A stretch of DNA of 64,000 nucleotides, taken from the NCBI RefSeq assembly GCF_963924675.1, contig NC_089239.1:30279818-30343817 (forward strand), read 5' to 3'. Within the stretch, counting starts at the first letter, position 1, and each line of letters starts with the position of its first letter. Both the position numbers and the translations under genes were made by a program. Under the pieces are notes generated by a model, which did not search any database, was not told the origin of the DNA, and was given only the letters and a program-made list of their open reading frames with translations. This DNA comes from Phocoena phocoena (lineage: Eukaryota; Chordata; Mammalia; Artiodactyla; Phocoenidae). Positions 11,709 to 24,538 of the stretch are shown here, piece after piece.

Positions 11709-12440
11709 ACAACCTAAAAGTTGAGTGTTACGTTTTATTCGGCAGACATTCTTAGGACTTCAAGCCCGGGAGGCAGCCTCTCAGATAAACGCTGAGAAAA
11801 CTGTTCCAAAGAGGAAATGGGGAACCCAGGATATATGCCAGGATATATAGGAGTTTTTTTTTTTTTTTAATAAATTTATTTATTTTATTTTTGGCTGTGT
11901 TGAGTCTTCGTTGCTGCACGTGGGCTTTCTCTAGTTGTGGCGAGCGGGGGCTACTCTTCATTGCGGTGCGCGGGCTTCTCATTGCCGTAGCTTCTCCTGT
12001 TGCGGAGCACAGACTCTAGGCACGTGGGCTTCAGTAGTTGTGTGTCACACGGGCTCAGTAGTTGTGTCTCACAGTCTCTAGAGCGCAGGCTCAGCAGTTG
12101 TGGCACACAGGCTTAGCCGCTCCGTGGCATGTGGGATCTTCCCGGAGCAGTGCTCAAACCCATGTCCCCTGCATTGGCAGGCAGATTCTTAACCACTGCG
12201 CCACCAGGGAAGCCCTATAGGAGTTTTTAATAGGACCAGGTAATCAGAACAAAGAGCTACTGATAATAAAAAGAAACTAGACATCTGAAGTTAAAGAATT
12301 TAGTGCTCTCCTATGTATGGGAAGACGCAAGAGTCTGGGCTCCCTTCTGAAATCGTTCCTTTGCTTCGCACCTCAGCTGTCTGGGGCCAGTACCCTATGT
12401 TTTCTCATCCTGAGTTTTCTCAGGGCTCACCGTCAGGGGT
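11709..12440 (-). mobile_element. Solo LTR, copy C (antisense), split by a SINE
   Basis: The segment starts 'cacaacctaaaagttgagtg', contains 'cttcaagcccgggaggcagc' and ends around 'ctgagttttctcagggctca', matching copy A in order and strand. A CHR SINE (11859-12215) interrupts it. Copies B and C form an inverted pair. Confidence 0.7.
11859..12215 (-). mobile_element. Full-length CHR SINE inside LTR copy C, antisense
   Basis: A T-rich head and 'ttatttttggctgtgttgag' lead into the reverse complement of the whole SINE, ending 'gcgccaccagggaagccc'. The target-site duplication tataggagttttt is at 11846-11858 and 12216-12228. The nesting shows that the LTR is older than this SINE. Confidence 0.92.
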
Positions 12441-13079
12441 GGCTGCAGTCACTGATGACTGCAGGCAATACTTTATTTCTCAAGCAGCTGAACCCGCAAC
12501 CAATCGACTTGCCACATATAACCAATAATTCACAGGAAATACAAAAGTTAGAGAAGCAAGTAAAACGACAGCTGGAGGGAACAATCAGTCAGACCCAGAG
12601 CGTGAGACGTTATACGGGAAAAGCGACCTGGTTTCTCCAACAAACTCAAAGGCATGAGGAAAAATAAGAATTACCATTACAGAAAAAGAGAGGAAAGAAG
12701 CAACCAATGGGTGGGCCTTGTTTGGATTCTGTATTGAACAGACCAATCGCAAGAAAGCATTTCTGAGCTGGTCAGGTAAATCTGAATATGGCCTGGGTAA
12801 CATCAAAGGCTTCTTATTGATTTAATTAGGGGTGGCAGTTATGTCGGAAGAGAAAGGGCATCATCAGTTAAAGATGCTGACTGAAGGACTGATAGGCGAA
12901 ATGACATGATATCTTGGATTTGCTTTAAAACACTCCAGCAAAAAGAAATGAAATAAAGAAATGAAGACATGAAAAGTATGGACCTGAAAAAGGATCTGGA
13001 AAATGTTGAGAAATACTGAAGCTAGGAAATAAGACTATTGGGATTCATTATATATTTGATATGTCATAAGTGAGAATTT

Positions 13080-13667
13080 AAAAAAGAAAGAAAGGAAGAA
13101 GAAAGAGAAAGAAAGAAAGAAAGGAAGGAAGGGAGGGAGGGAGGGAGGGAGAGAGAGAAAGAAAGAAAGAAAGAAAGAAAGGGAGGGAGGGAGGGAGAGA
13201 GAAAGAAAGAGAAAGAAAGAAAGAAAGAAAAAGAAAAAGAAAGAGGGAGAGAGAGGGAGAAAGAAAGAAAGAAAGGAAGGAAGGAAGGAAGGGAGGGAGG
13301 GAGAGAGAGAGAGAAAGAAAGAAAGAAAGAAAGAAAGAAAGGGAGGGAGGGAGGGAGAGAGAGAGGGAGAGAGAAAGAAAGAAAGAAAAAAGAAAGAAAG
13401 AAAGGGAGGGAGGGAGGGAGGGAGAGAGAGAGAAAGAAAGAAAAAAAGAAAAAGAAAGAAAGAAAGGGAGGGAGGGAGAGAGAGGGAGAAAGAAAGAAAG
13501 GAAGAAAGGAAGAAAGGAAGGAAGGAAGGAAGGAAGGAAGGGAGGGAGGGAGGGAGGGAGAGAGAGAGAAAGAAATAAAGAAAGAAAAAAGAAATAAAGA
13601 AAGAAAGGGAGGGAGGGAGGGAGAGAGAGGGAGAAAGAAAGAAAGGGAGGGAGGGAGGGAGGGAGAG

Positions 13668-13749
<82 letters not shown>

Positions 13750-13852
13750 GGAGGGAGGGAGAGGGAGAAAGGAAGGAAGGAAGGAAGGAAGGAAGGAAGG
13801 AAGGGAGGGAGGGAGGGAGGGAGGGAGGGAGGGAAGAAAGAGCAGGGAGAAA
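13080..13852. repeat. Long purine (GAAA/GGAA/GGGA) microsatellite tract
   Basis: About 770 bases are almost purely A and G on the plus strand. Blocks of (GAAA)n, (GGAA)n, (GGGA)n and (GA)n repeat in the same order several times, and a pure GAAA run covers about 13669-13748. The long minus-strand open frame across it encodes only Ser, Leu, Phe and Pro and is an artefact of composition. Confidence 0.95.
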
Positions 13853-14261
13853 GGAAATGTCAGGGCTTATCATTATAACTGCCCCTCTCCCATTTTGGCC
13901 AGCACCGTTTTTCTCTCTTGAAGCCTTGGTTTGAAAGTCATCAAAATGGTTATTGTTGGTTTTTAAATTTAGTTTGTTAAGTGAAAAGAAAGGATGAGAG
14001 TGGAGGTATAATGTAATATGATGGGGGGAAAATACGCTTTGTCTTAGTAAGAATTTCTTTTGCTGGAACTTGCAGGGAATTAGAACTCTGGTGAACTGGA
14101 CTGTCCGTGGGCACAGCCCTCCCACTGCAGCTCTGTTAAAGAATGTTTCCACAAACGTAAGTCCCAGACCTTCTGCATCAGTGGACCCTGGTAACACTTC
14201 TTTTCAATGACTTGCCGGTTGTCACCATGTAGGATTAGATCATGATGTCAGTGGTTTAGCA

Positions 14262-14476
14262 CATGGGTCTGCAAACATTTTCTCTAAAGGGACAGATAAT
14301 CTTCAATTTTGCCAGTCATGTGGTAACTGTCACCACAGAACTCTGCCACTGTAAAGAGAAAGCCATTTATAATACATAAACAAATGGGAGTGGCTGTGTT
14401 TCACTGAAACTTTATTTACAAAAACAGACAGCATGGCAGATTCGGTCCAAGGGCCATAGTTTTCCAACCTCTGGTG
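14262..14476 (-). mobile_element. hAT-type nonautonomous DNA transposon (MITE)
   Basis: The terminal sequences 'gtctgcaaacattttctcta' and 'ccatagttttccaacctctg' are imperfect inverted repeats of each other. The internal phrases 'actctgccactgtaaagaga', 'caaatgggagtggctgtgtt' and 'aactttatttacaaaaacag' are typical of a common mammalian hAT-Charlie-type element. The exact subfamily is not assigned. Confidence 0.7.
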
Positions 14477-14479
14477 TAG

Positions 14480-17215
14480 CAGACTATGCTGATTCTGTCC
14501 AATGTTTAGACTGAGAACTACTATGGAAATGGGTGTTTCTAACAAATATATATATATTATTACATATGTATATAAATTTACACATATATATGCTTTTTCA
14601 ATGAATACTTTAGAAGTACTTCCCAAAATATAGAAGTATCCAAAAATATTGAAAAATAATAATTTGTAAAATCATAGTATTATGAAGGCTTAGGAGAAAT
14701 ACCTAACTCCCCAGCTTTTATTTCCTCTGATAGATCACAAGCTAAACACAACTTACAGACAAAAGCCACCTAAGGTCTTTATTATTGTAAGTCCCAAAGC
14801 TTGGACAACAACAGGTCTTGATGGGAATTAGGTCCCCTTTCAGTGGGGTGCACGACCGTCCTGCTTGGGCAGGTCTGAGAAAGCACGCTCTCCACTGACG
14901 AAGTTCTTGTACCATTACTGTTTTGATCAAGGCTGTCTTACCCCAACCAAACCCTGAAGATTCACAAACATAAGTAGAAAAATATTTTCCTGTCACAATC
15001 AAACAAATTACAAAACAGTAATGAGACAGAAACTTGCTTAAAATACCACTCTTCCAATCAAATCTGCTGTTGACCTATCTTTCCCTCATACTTCTCCAGT
15101 CCTGGATGGCCCGTGTACTTTATTTCAGAATCGCACTCATGGCATATGTGCCATTCTGACTCCTGAGTACAGTTTAGGTCCACAGCCCACCTGCCCCACC
15201 CCTGTGGCCTCATCAGAACCACCATCCTACCCCTCCTCAGTGAGTACAGAACACTGTGTCCCCCCCCAATCATCCTGGGGGCAGATTTACATCCTCTCCT
15301 TCTCCTTAGATTAAGGAGCAACATATCCCCCCTCCTAAGGGAGAGAAGGGAGGGGTCCTTTAAGATCCAGAGAGGGGGTTTCTTGGAGTAACTTTAGGAG
15401 ATGCTGGGCTCAGAGGTGACCTAAGGAAGGGCTGCTGAGTTCTGCAGCTGCTTGAGGGATGTAAAGGGAAATGTTTTCATCTAGAGCAGCCCTTGCCTGG
15501 AGCACACCCAGCCTGAAGGCTGATTGCAATCCAGCTATTTCTAACCAACCAGAACTGGTCAGTGACTAAGAACCGGGAGTGACCCAGCGTGACAGCACCT
15601 CACACACCTAAATTCAGACTTTTCTGACCGACGAACAGTGTGGCTTGTTCCAACCAACCGAGTGCAGACTGACAGCCTCATGGCGCCGGTCCAGAGTGCA
15701 GACCTCAATCACTCATTAGCAGAGTCTCTGCGAGCTCACACCTGCCTTTGGACATATTAGACCTCCGAATCTTCCCTCTTTCAACATCCCAGGGACCTGA
15801 TTCATTGGTGTGAATTCCCTTATCGACAAGCAAACAGACTTGGGGGCCCCTGCAGTGGTCACTGTGTACAGGAACTCAAAGAAGAGAAGGAGATTCCAGG
15901 ACAGGACAGGAGACAGGCTCTCCTCAAGAGGCAGAGCACTGTGGTTCCGCCCAGAGCTCACCAGCTGCGGATGGGACCAGATGGGACCACAGACCCACCA
16001 CAGGGCTGGGAAGTTGCCCCCTCACTGTCAGCCTCCCTCCCGGGTTCGCCCATCACTCCCTGGTCCTGCGGGCAGCCGAACAGACCACGACAGGATGGCT
16101 GTGGGGGCAGCAGGAGCTACCCGTGGAGTCCACTCGAGATGTCGTGTTTTTTGTCCCTTGTCAGAGAAAGAGCCGTCGGGTCAGACATGTGCGCCCTGGA
16201 AGCAGAGCGAGCGCCTCCCCTCCAGCCCTGCGGGCTCGCCTGGTGGCCCCGTGGGTGGTGAGAGGGGCAGGCTGCCCGGTCCCACGCCTGCATCACCGAA
16301 GTTGGTGCAGAGCAGAATGTGGACTTTGGGGCTTGAGTACCGGCCCAGTGACTCTGCCTATGGAAACCGGGGTACAGTGTGGTTAGAGACTCCCTGTCAC
16401 CCAGGACATTGGTGATCCATCCCGGGACAGCAATCACGCAGTGGCCACCGCACCGCCACGTTCACCATTCACCCCCAAACTATTCCTGCCTCCGCCTTAC
16501 CCGGACTTCGGGTTCCATTTGTCCTCTGTGCCCAGGTCGGTTTCTTTCACCGTCTCCTTACACTTGACGGTTGGTGAGTCCATCTCCCTTAGATGCACTG
16601 AGGAACGCCTGGCCCCAGCATCCAGGACCCACCACCAAAGTAGTTCACACAGAAATCCAGGTGGTGTTAGAACCACACGCTGATTTCCAAGTCGCAGAGA
16701 CCTGGGTCTCTGGACAAGCAACATCCCTGATGCTTGGCTTTCTTGAGAATATAAAAAGGACCAGGGTAGATTTACCCACAGGGTTGATGTGAGGACTCGG
16801 TGGGCTAACTCACGTGTAGACTGGTGTAGCCCAATCCCTGAGACACAGGGACTACAGGGACTCGCTGGTACAGCTCTCTGCCCTGTGCGAGGCCTTATTC
16901 TTGGAGGTGTAGCCGTTGGAGGGAGATGTGTCATCCTCTTGTCCCGCAGGTCAGTGCTAAGGAGCCCGGCCAGCCCAGCTTCACACGGCTCCTCCTGTCA
17001 CTAACAAGCCGGTTCTTCCGCTTCTGTGGGTTGAAGAGCTTCCCTCCGTGGCACAGTCTGACTCAGGGCTGAATCAGAATGCGTGTGCAATCAGAGACTC
17101 AGAAGATCGCAGAGCTACAGAAAGCCAGTGTACAGTTCACGTGGAGAAAAACCTCAGAAACCATTCACGGTGCAGGACGGGGAGGGCACCTGGGCTAAAC
17201 CCCTGTCCACCACCT
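14480..17215. other. Intergenic, no supported gene
   Basis: The region becomes GC-rich after about 15.8 kb, so long open frames arise by chance. The longest is 201 codons at 15810-16415 and has no recognisable domain, splice context or composition bias. No repeat family was confidently recognised. Confidence 0.45.
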
Positions 17216-17231
17216 CCCAGCCGTGCCTCCT

Positions 17232-17362
17232 TGGAAAGAAAGAAAGGAGAGAGGGAGGGAGGGAGGGAAGGAAGGAACAGAAAGAAAGAAAGGAAGCAAG
17301 AAGGAGAAAGGGAGAAAGAGAAAGAGAGAAATAAAGGAAGAGCGGGGGGAGAGAGAGAAAAG
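17232..17362. repeat. Purine-rich (GAAA/GGGA) simple repeat
   Basis: A shorter tract of the same kind as 13080-13852. A small (GGTCCA/GGTCCG)n run lies downstream near 17549-17580. Confidence 0.85.
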
Positions 17363-17579
17363 GCATGAGCTTCAGTCTTGTTGCAGTGATTATTCTTTTC
17401 TCTTTTTTTTATAAGCAACGTCCTGGCTGGCCATTTGCCATAACAAAGGACACAGTCACAGAGGACTTTCCAAGTCCTTTAATCTACGGGGTCACTTACA
17501 CTCCTACAAGCCCTGTCCCTCAGGAGCCGTCCTGCTTCAGCCTCCCAGGTCCAGATCCGGGTCCAGGTCCAGGTCCGGG

Positions 17580-20500
17580 CACGCTGGCATTTCACACGAG
17601 CGAGTGCACGTCCGCACGAGGCGGCACTGGCCTCTCCTGCTGTCATCGGAATGGCCGCTTTGACTTGGGCTCTTACAATATTTGCACTTGAACCTGCCCC
17701 ACAGGATCAAACTGTCCCCCTGTTTTGGTATGAACCTCAGGGTCCTCTCCCGCTCTCTACACTTGCCAGTGAACAGCCCTGGTAGCTACCACTGGACCAA
17801 GGAAAGCAGCAGAAGCTGAACCCTCTGCAAGGAGCCGGGGGTTTCTGAACTGCCCTCGGTGGCTGTCCCTCTCCATGGCTCTGCGCCCACACCTCCCACC
17901 AGGCCCTTCCTATGTCAGTGTTGATAGTAACGGCCCGCTCACAATTCTTTTTTACGGCACGTGTTTAAAGGAGGAGCCACAGGTCTGAAATTCTGCCTGT
18001 TACTAACTCTGCAGTTTCGAGCGAGCACCTGCGTTTCAGTGGCTCACGGGTCCGTCTGTCCAGGCTCTTTGCAGAGGCTCAGAGTCCATTTCCACCTGGT
18101 CCCAAGGGCAAGTGGTTCAGGCTTTCCCTTCTCTGGCGCCATCTAGAGACAAATAAGTGTAACCTGGGTGCCACCTGCCAACAGCATCCTTTGGCTTTCT
18201 CAGTAAGCTGAAAGGCAAAGCTCTGAACGATCAAGTCTCCAGCTTCTAATTTTCTAAAACCAACTCCCTGCTGCTTCCAGTTCAGGACCTTGAGGAAGAC
18301 ATATTTCAGACCACTGAGGGACCTGATGGATTCCCAGCAGTCAAGTCGGTATAGCTTTGTCTGAAGAACACACAGTAGTTCTGCAGCCAGGAAGGTCTTG
18401 CCGGCTCCCTCCAGCTCCAGTGCCTTGATGGGGCTGGCCGTGCGGCTCGTTTGCCGATGAATGGGCGGAGTTCCGTGGGCTCCCCTCGTGGTCTCCCCCC
18501 AGGGGCCGCTGCCTTGGAACAAGAGCTCCAGGCTGGAGCTGCTTTGGGCGCAGGTGCCCTGCCTCTCTGGCTATCTGGGTCGAGTCCAGAGATTAGATAA
18601 ACCATGAGAAACGCAGTGGCACTGCATGGGGACAGTCAGAAACACGTCCTTCTCCGGCCCTTGGCAGCTGGCCGCAGGGAGAAGCAGAGAGATGCTGTAG
18701 GAGAAGCAACGAGGGCCCTGAGGTTCAGAGCCTCACGAAACGCCCATGATTTTACGAGAGCTGCATCCCAGCATCCATGCGGGCCAGAAGCCTAGTCCTG
18801 ACCCAGCTGGAGGTGTGTCACTTTCCCTGGAGGCAACCCAGTGCCGCCCAAATATTCCTGGGCTCTGGGAAGAGCCCACACAGAGGCTCATGTGACAAGT
18901 GACTAACAGTTAACGTTTATAAATCAGACTGCTGAATAAGCTCCTACCCCCCACCCCTCCCACGGAACAGATACACATCCACAGCAACCTGGACGGCCAG
19001 GTGAAACCGGGATCCTTGGACTCCTGAAAGCCCTCAGGATGAGCCGGGGGCCTTGGCCGACAGCCCCTCCCTTTCTTCCTACACTCCAGACCACCCCTCA
19101 CCCTGGGGATCTCCTGCGCTCCCACAAGGAGGCGGCGTGCTCTCCTGCTGGCTGCCAGTAATTCTGGGGTCACCAGAACCCAGAGGATGATTTACAGGGG
19201 AGAAGGGACATGAGAGGAGAGGAGAGGAGAGGAGACCCCCTTAAAGCCGAGCCCCGGGGAGGAACTCCCTTGCCTGGGTCTTCTGCTGGTACTGACACGG
19301 GCAAGCCCGAAGGAGAGAGTTTCCAGTTGGCCCTAAAGGTTGTGTCCTGAAAGCTCCCCAGGTGGAGAGGTGGGCAAGGAACGGGACCAACTCTAATCCA
19401 GCTGGGTTGAAACAGACTCCCGTGAGCGATGCCTCGGCCCTGCTACTGTGAAGAGAAAATTCGAAGCTCAGGGCGTGCGCACGTGTGTGTGGGTGTGCGT
19501 GCACGCGCGCGTGTGATTTCCCCTCCCAATACCAGGCTTGTGTCAGCAGCTAGACTCTGAGCTCTGCGGCCCAGCGGACGCTCAGCGCTGACCTCTGCGT
19601 GGGCCTGCAGGCTGGCTCTGCGTGTGGCCTTGATCAAGGCCACCTGCAGACTCTCAGAGCGGGAGGTTGACAGACACTTCTGCCCATTTTCTGGACGCTG
19701 CTGCCTGCGGTCTCTAAAGCAGGTTGAAAAGCCTGCTACACTGGACCCGAGGGCCTCCCGCCGCAGAATCCCATTTTCCTGAGTCCCTTTCTTCTTCTAG
19801 AAGCACTTTATAAGGATTTTTCACCCCTCGCATTTGCTGGTTTAATTTCCAAACCACGCTCTGATATAAACCTCGTGTCCAGCTGCTTTGGCCAGACGTG
19901 GGAGCGGAGGCCTCGGAGCTCGGAGCTTTGGGACAGGCCTGGGGGCCGTCCCAGCCCACCTGCAGCCACGCCCTGCTGTGTGCCTCTCCTCGGGCAGACA
20001 TTAGCATCCGATCAGAGACACGCTGTGCTGCTTAGAGGAAAATTATCTACAAATCTACAGGCTCACCACGGGACTTTCTAGAAGATTCCAGACCTGCCCA
20101 GACTTCTCCCTCCTGCAGAGACACTTCACCCTCATACAGGCGACTCGTTCCTCTCCGGGTCTAGGAGCACCTGCTTCCCCCACACGTCGAGATACGTCAC
20201 CTGAGCCAGGTGAGGACGCACAGACACGCCGCAAGGAAGTGTCTCCGGCACCTTGCCCGCTGCAGCAGATTTGAGCTGCTCTCTTAGTGGGGAAAAGTGG
20301 GCCCATTCTTGCCGTGGTGGAAGACTTCGGAGCAGAAACCCCGGGAGCGAGGATGACTGTCATTCCACTCAGCAAACCTGCGGCACGGCTTTACCGTAGG
20401 AAACGTGAGATTGTAAAGAATTTTGTAAAGCACAGCCCTTGCCTTTGGTGACCTTGCTCTGCCCTTGATGATATAATCCTCCTCTCTGTGCCTGGACTGA

Positions 20501-21145
20501 GAACGCTTTTCACTTCACTTTAAAACTCGTGGGACCATAATCACCCATCCAAGAAACAGACCTCTCATTCACACATGGTAAAAGGGGGAAGAAATAGAGC
20601 TCCTGGCGTTCCTGGGGGCTTCTTAACAATGAAAGTAATAGAAGGCTCGCCTTCCTCCAGCTCTCCGGAACTAACAGATCTATCTGGCTGTTGGACTGTG
20701 GGAACAGCCGACTGCCGGCTCGAATACCACGATAAACGTCAGTCACATTCTCGTCTGCCAGCCATCGCTTGTGCAGCCTTGGGAAGTGTGTTCTCCTGGG
20801 AAGGAGAGTCCAGTGAGAGCCAGATCATTCAAAGCAGGACCCAGTCTCCCAGTTTGAGCTTCAAAATCGAAGCGGACCCTCTACTTCCTGATGCTTTCCC
20901 TGGAGTCACCAAGCAAGAGGCCATCGTGTCCCGGCCGGGGGTTTGTATTCTCCAGAGCTCCCACCTTCCCGGCCTGGGGCAAGAGGCAGCTCCAGAGGCT
21001 TCTCTGGGTGTAGCTGCCGCTCAGGTGGGTGATACTTTGCTGCTACTGCCTGGGGCAGATGCACCGCTGTGACCACCAAGCCTTGCTTCCCGGACTCCTT
21101 TGCCAACAGAATGGCAATTATCTGATAGTCTGTGGAGCAGGCTAA
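17580..21145. other. Intergenic, GC-rich, no supported gene
   Basis: Many short frames occur on both strands, the longest about 196 codons at 20906-21496 (-), but none is recognisable. GT/GC alternation occurs near 19475-19515 and a (GAGAG) run near 19214. No defensin cysteine pattern was found here. Confidence 0.45.
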
Positions 21146-21149
21146 GAGC

Positions 21150-21565
21150 CACCCACAGTGCCAGGTCCTAAACTCTGGGTCCTGCAAGTGTGACCTTATT
21201 TGGAAAAAGCATCTTCGCAGATGTGATTCAGGTAAGGATCTTGAGATGGGGAGATGATCCTGGATTCTCTCTGGTTGCGCCCTGAATGCCAGCGCATTTG
21301 GCATAAGAACGTGGCATAGCAGGTGAGACCCACGCGAGAGGAGGGGCGATGGGACCACGGAGGCCAGGATGGGAGCGACGCGGCCACACGTGACGGATGC
21401 CAACAGCCTCCAGAAGCTGGAAGCAGTGAAGAAAGATCCTCCCCTAGAGCCTCTGGGCGCAGCGTGGCCCCGCCAACAACTTGATTTCAGCCCCAAGCTG
21501 ATGGCAGATTTCTGGCCTCCTGAACTCTGAGAGAATAAATTCCTGTGGTTTTAAACCACCAAGTT
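21150..21565 (+). mobile_element. MaLR/MLT1-like LTR, sense
   Basis: The phrases 'gtgaccttatttgg', 'catcttcgcagatgtgattc', 'gatcctcccctagagcctct', 'tctggcctcctgaactctga' and 'gagaataaattcctgtggtt' occur in the order found in MLT1-related LTRs. The element is diverged, and the subfamily is not assigned. Confidence 0.65.
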
Positions 21566-22710
21566 TGAGGTGAGTTATTTACCTCACCATCAGGAGATGA
21601 AGACAGCCTCCAAACCCAGAAAGAAGTGACTTCACATCCTGGTTGAGAAGGATCCCATCTTGTCCTGACTGGCTTATCAGAGCAACTGGTAACAAGGAAG
21701 GCATGCATCCACTCTTCTAGAGACCACCGTTACAAGATAAACCTGCTTATATTCCAGACTGGAAAGACAGAGGCACCTCACATAAACGTGTAAGAGAATA
21801 TGCAGCTGGGATACCTTCCCCAAGCATTTCCAGGGTCCCCCCACTTTCCAAAGGGAACCTAGAACACACACACCAGCCCCGTTGCAAACGCTGAAAGTGT
21901 TACTACAGCTATCAGTACAAAAGCAAGCTCTATCCCCAGGGGCCTCAACAACCCTCCCAGTGCCCCCATCGTGGCCAGGCCGCACCGGGGCACGGAGACG
22001 GCGCCCTGGCTTGGAGCCCCAGATCACGCACTGTGCCAGCCAACACGCCTGCAGTTGCAAACAACCGGAAACTCGGCTCAGATTGGACTAACCAAACAGG
22101 GGCTGCTGTCTGAAAGATCCAGAGTAGGAAGGCCAGGCTCCAGGGTCTCTGGATCCAGTGCAGACCCAGTGTCACCAGGAACCTAGTGTATTTTCACCAG
22201 GGTCCGATTTATTCTCAGACCCACTACCTTAAAGTAGCGAGATGGCAGCTAAAATCCTGGGCGACATCGGTTTTATTTGTACCCTTGCAGAGAAAAAGAG
22301 CTTTTCCTTCTCCACCAACTGAACAAACACAACGGACTTCACGGTAATGGAAGTCTCCACCGCAGCCCATGCCCAGTAATCATTGTGACCCAGGGAATGT
22401 GCTGTCCAGTTTGCTGAGACCTAGGTTAGGGGTCCAGTCTGGAACACCTCTGCAGTCAGGTGGGTGTGTCGAGCATCCAGCCTTGGAGCAGGGAGGGAGA
22501 CTCTGCTCACCTGTCCCACCCAGTGTGGGGCATGGCACAGGAGTGGGGCAGCTCCGTTGGCATGCGTCTCATGGACAGACAGGGATCTTTCTGTTATAAT
22601 TAGGATGATCACGCCTGGAGACCTGCAAACAGAGGATGCTCCAGCCCCGGTAGCTCGTGGGCCTCGGCCGACGGCTCCCCCTCTTTCTTCCTCACCACCC
22701 AGGACCCTCC

Positions 22711-23927
22711 ACGAGGCGCCTCTGCTTTCTGCTGCTGGCCTCCTGCACCCTCTTCGCTCAGTCTGCCTCAGGTAAGCCCTGGAGCCAGGCTTACGGGGGC
22801 CATGGGGGTCTCATGCCCAGGGAATGGGGACCAAGCTGTACTGGGGAGTGGGTCAGGGTCTAGAAACAAGAAATAAATCTGGGCGTCAGCCAAAGAGAAT
22901 GTCTCGGGGGAAACGCTCCTCGCTTTCTTAACTGCCTGGCACACCGCCCCTCAGCATCTCCACAGACTGAGAGGGAGGGTCGTTTCCCGGGAACGACGGG
23001 CGGCAGGGAGAGAGTGAACTGGGTGTCCCTGCCGCGCTCTCGGGACAGCAGACGTGGTTGGAGCTGGAGCGGGCCTTGGGGAGAAGCCCCAGGTCGGAGG
23101 GCGTCCCTGGGGCTCCTGGGCTGTCTGCCGTGCCCGGAGCGAGGCCGGGTGTGGGAGGAAGCTGGACCGAGCAGACACCAGCGTCCTCCCCGGCCCCACG
23201 CCTCCTGGCAATGTGCCTTCAGGTGGGCGTCCTAACACTCAGTCGTGTCCCCTGCAGAGCCCGGAGGGGCCCAGAGGCTCTGCTGAGGACCAGTGAGGTG
23301 AAGCAGCCCAGACATTTAGGGGGTGGTTGCTGTCTCTTATTTCTGCCCTTTTTCATCCCTTGTGTCCTCTGACTCCCCACCACGCCAGCCCTTCCTGAGC
23401 CCCCGGATGCAGGGGCGAGGGCCCCTGACCCCGCTGCTTCTTCTGCCCAGCGCCTCTGGCCACACGTCCCTGCGCTTTCGTGTCCGGGGGCGTGCTGAGC
23501 TTCTCATCAGACGGCCCGAGGTTGCAGATCCCCCTGTGTCTCTCGAGCAAGGTGGACCCAGGCCGGGGCGCTCAGCATCCGCGTTCGGGGCAGACACTTC
23601 AGTATCTGGCCTTTTTGGAGTCAAGCCTGTCCTGCCAGCCAGGAGGCACGGGCAGCAGAGGCAGAAGGGAACAAGGGTTCTGAGAGAGCCACCTGCAGAA
23701 GGGGCCACCTGGCCGGCCGCTCAGGGCACATACGTGGCCCAGCTTTCACAGGGAACATTCTTCCCTACTGAGCAGCTGACGTATATTTTCCTCTCCACAG
23801 CCTATGTCCAGGCCAGACAGAAAATCTCGTAATGCTCCCAGAATGGGGCCCATGTTATTGCGCGATGCACTGGACACCCGCCAGTTCCTGTTTCGGTAGA
23901 AGAAAGAAATGCTGCAAGGGCCAATGA
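22711..23927 (+). pseudogene. Beta-defensin pseudogene (TAP/LAP/BNBD-like), two exons
   Basis: Exon 1 (22711-22771) encodes a hydrophobic signal peptide, read as RRLCFLLLASC, TLFAQSASG, and ends at a good donor (gtaagc) in phase 1, the standard defensin junction. The expected ATG is ACG. Exon 2 (23801-23927) follows a clear acceptor (tttcctctccacag) after an intron of about 1.03 kb, and ends in a typical tail, SCFGRRKKCC, then KGQ and TGA. Before this tail an in-frame TAA precedes the first cysteine, the second cysteine codon reads as valine, and a frameshift separates the RCTGH part from the SCFG part. The layout and tail match the artiodactyl TAP/LAP/BNBD group. A polyadenylation signal remains at 24008-24013. 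The start, stop and frame lesions make it a pseudogene. Confidence 0.75.
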
Positions 23928-24007
23928 GGGCCCGGAGGGCAGGAACCCGGAGAATGAAATAGAGCAACTACTTTAACTCTGTGAGTTCTATTGTATAATT
24001 TCCTGAA

Positions 24008-24013
24008 AATAAA
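24008..24013 (+). promoter_or_regulatory. Polyadenylation signal of the defensin pseudogene
   Basis: AATAAA lies 80 bases after the relic stop codon, at the spacing typical of beta-defensin transcripts. Confidence 0.6.
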
Positions 24014-24538
24014 GAAATGACCTGGTGCTGTATTTACAAATGGTAATTACTGTGCGTAAGAATATGTGGGAGAGACGTGCGTGTTGAAGCTGAGACAGAA
24101 TGATGTGTGCACAGCGGGGCGTGTGTGTCGGGCGCGGGCCTGGTGCACCTGAAATGCTGGATGCTTTCACGTCGAAATGGCAGGGTTTCCGTTATGTGCT
24201 GCAAGAGAGGTTTCTATAAACATAATGCTGGGGAAGGTAGTTTTATGTGGCCTGTGGTGTGCTTATACCAGGCAGACGTGCGTGCAGGGGAGAAAGCCAG
24301 GATATTTAATTAGGAATTTACCTTGTTCTGTTTTCCATGTATGCTGAGCCATTTTCTGGGTCATTTAAAAGTTTATCAGTTGACTCTGTAAGACCCCATC
24401 CCCCAAACTTAATGGTTTAATACAACTACCACCTGCTTAGCTCATGACGCCACGATTGGCAAGTGGGCTGCGCTCAGCTGACAGATTCTTCTGGTCTTAT
24501 CTGGCTGCCGCAATCACTTTTCATTTCCTCCATGTAGG

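Noticed and set aside
13064..14197. 377-codon minus-strand open frame
   Set aside because: It is almost wholly Ser, Leu, Phe and Pro, produced by the purine microsatellite on the other strand. No real protein is indicated.
15810..16415. 201-codon plus-strand open frame
   Set aside because: It lies in GC-rich DNA where stops are rare. It has no domain, no conserved pattern and overlapping frames of similar length.
20906..21496. 196-codon minus-strand frame
   Set aside because: It runs antisense through an MLT1-like LTR and has no recognisable domain.
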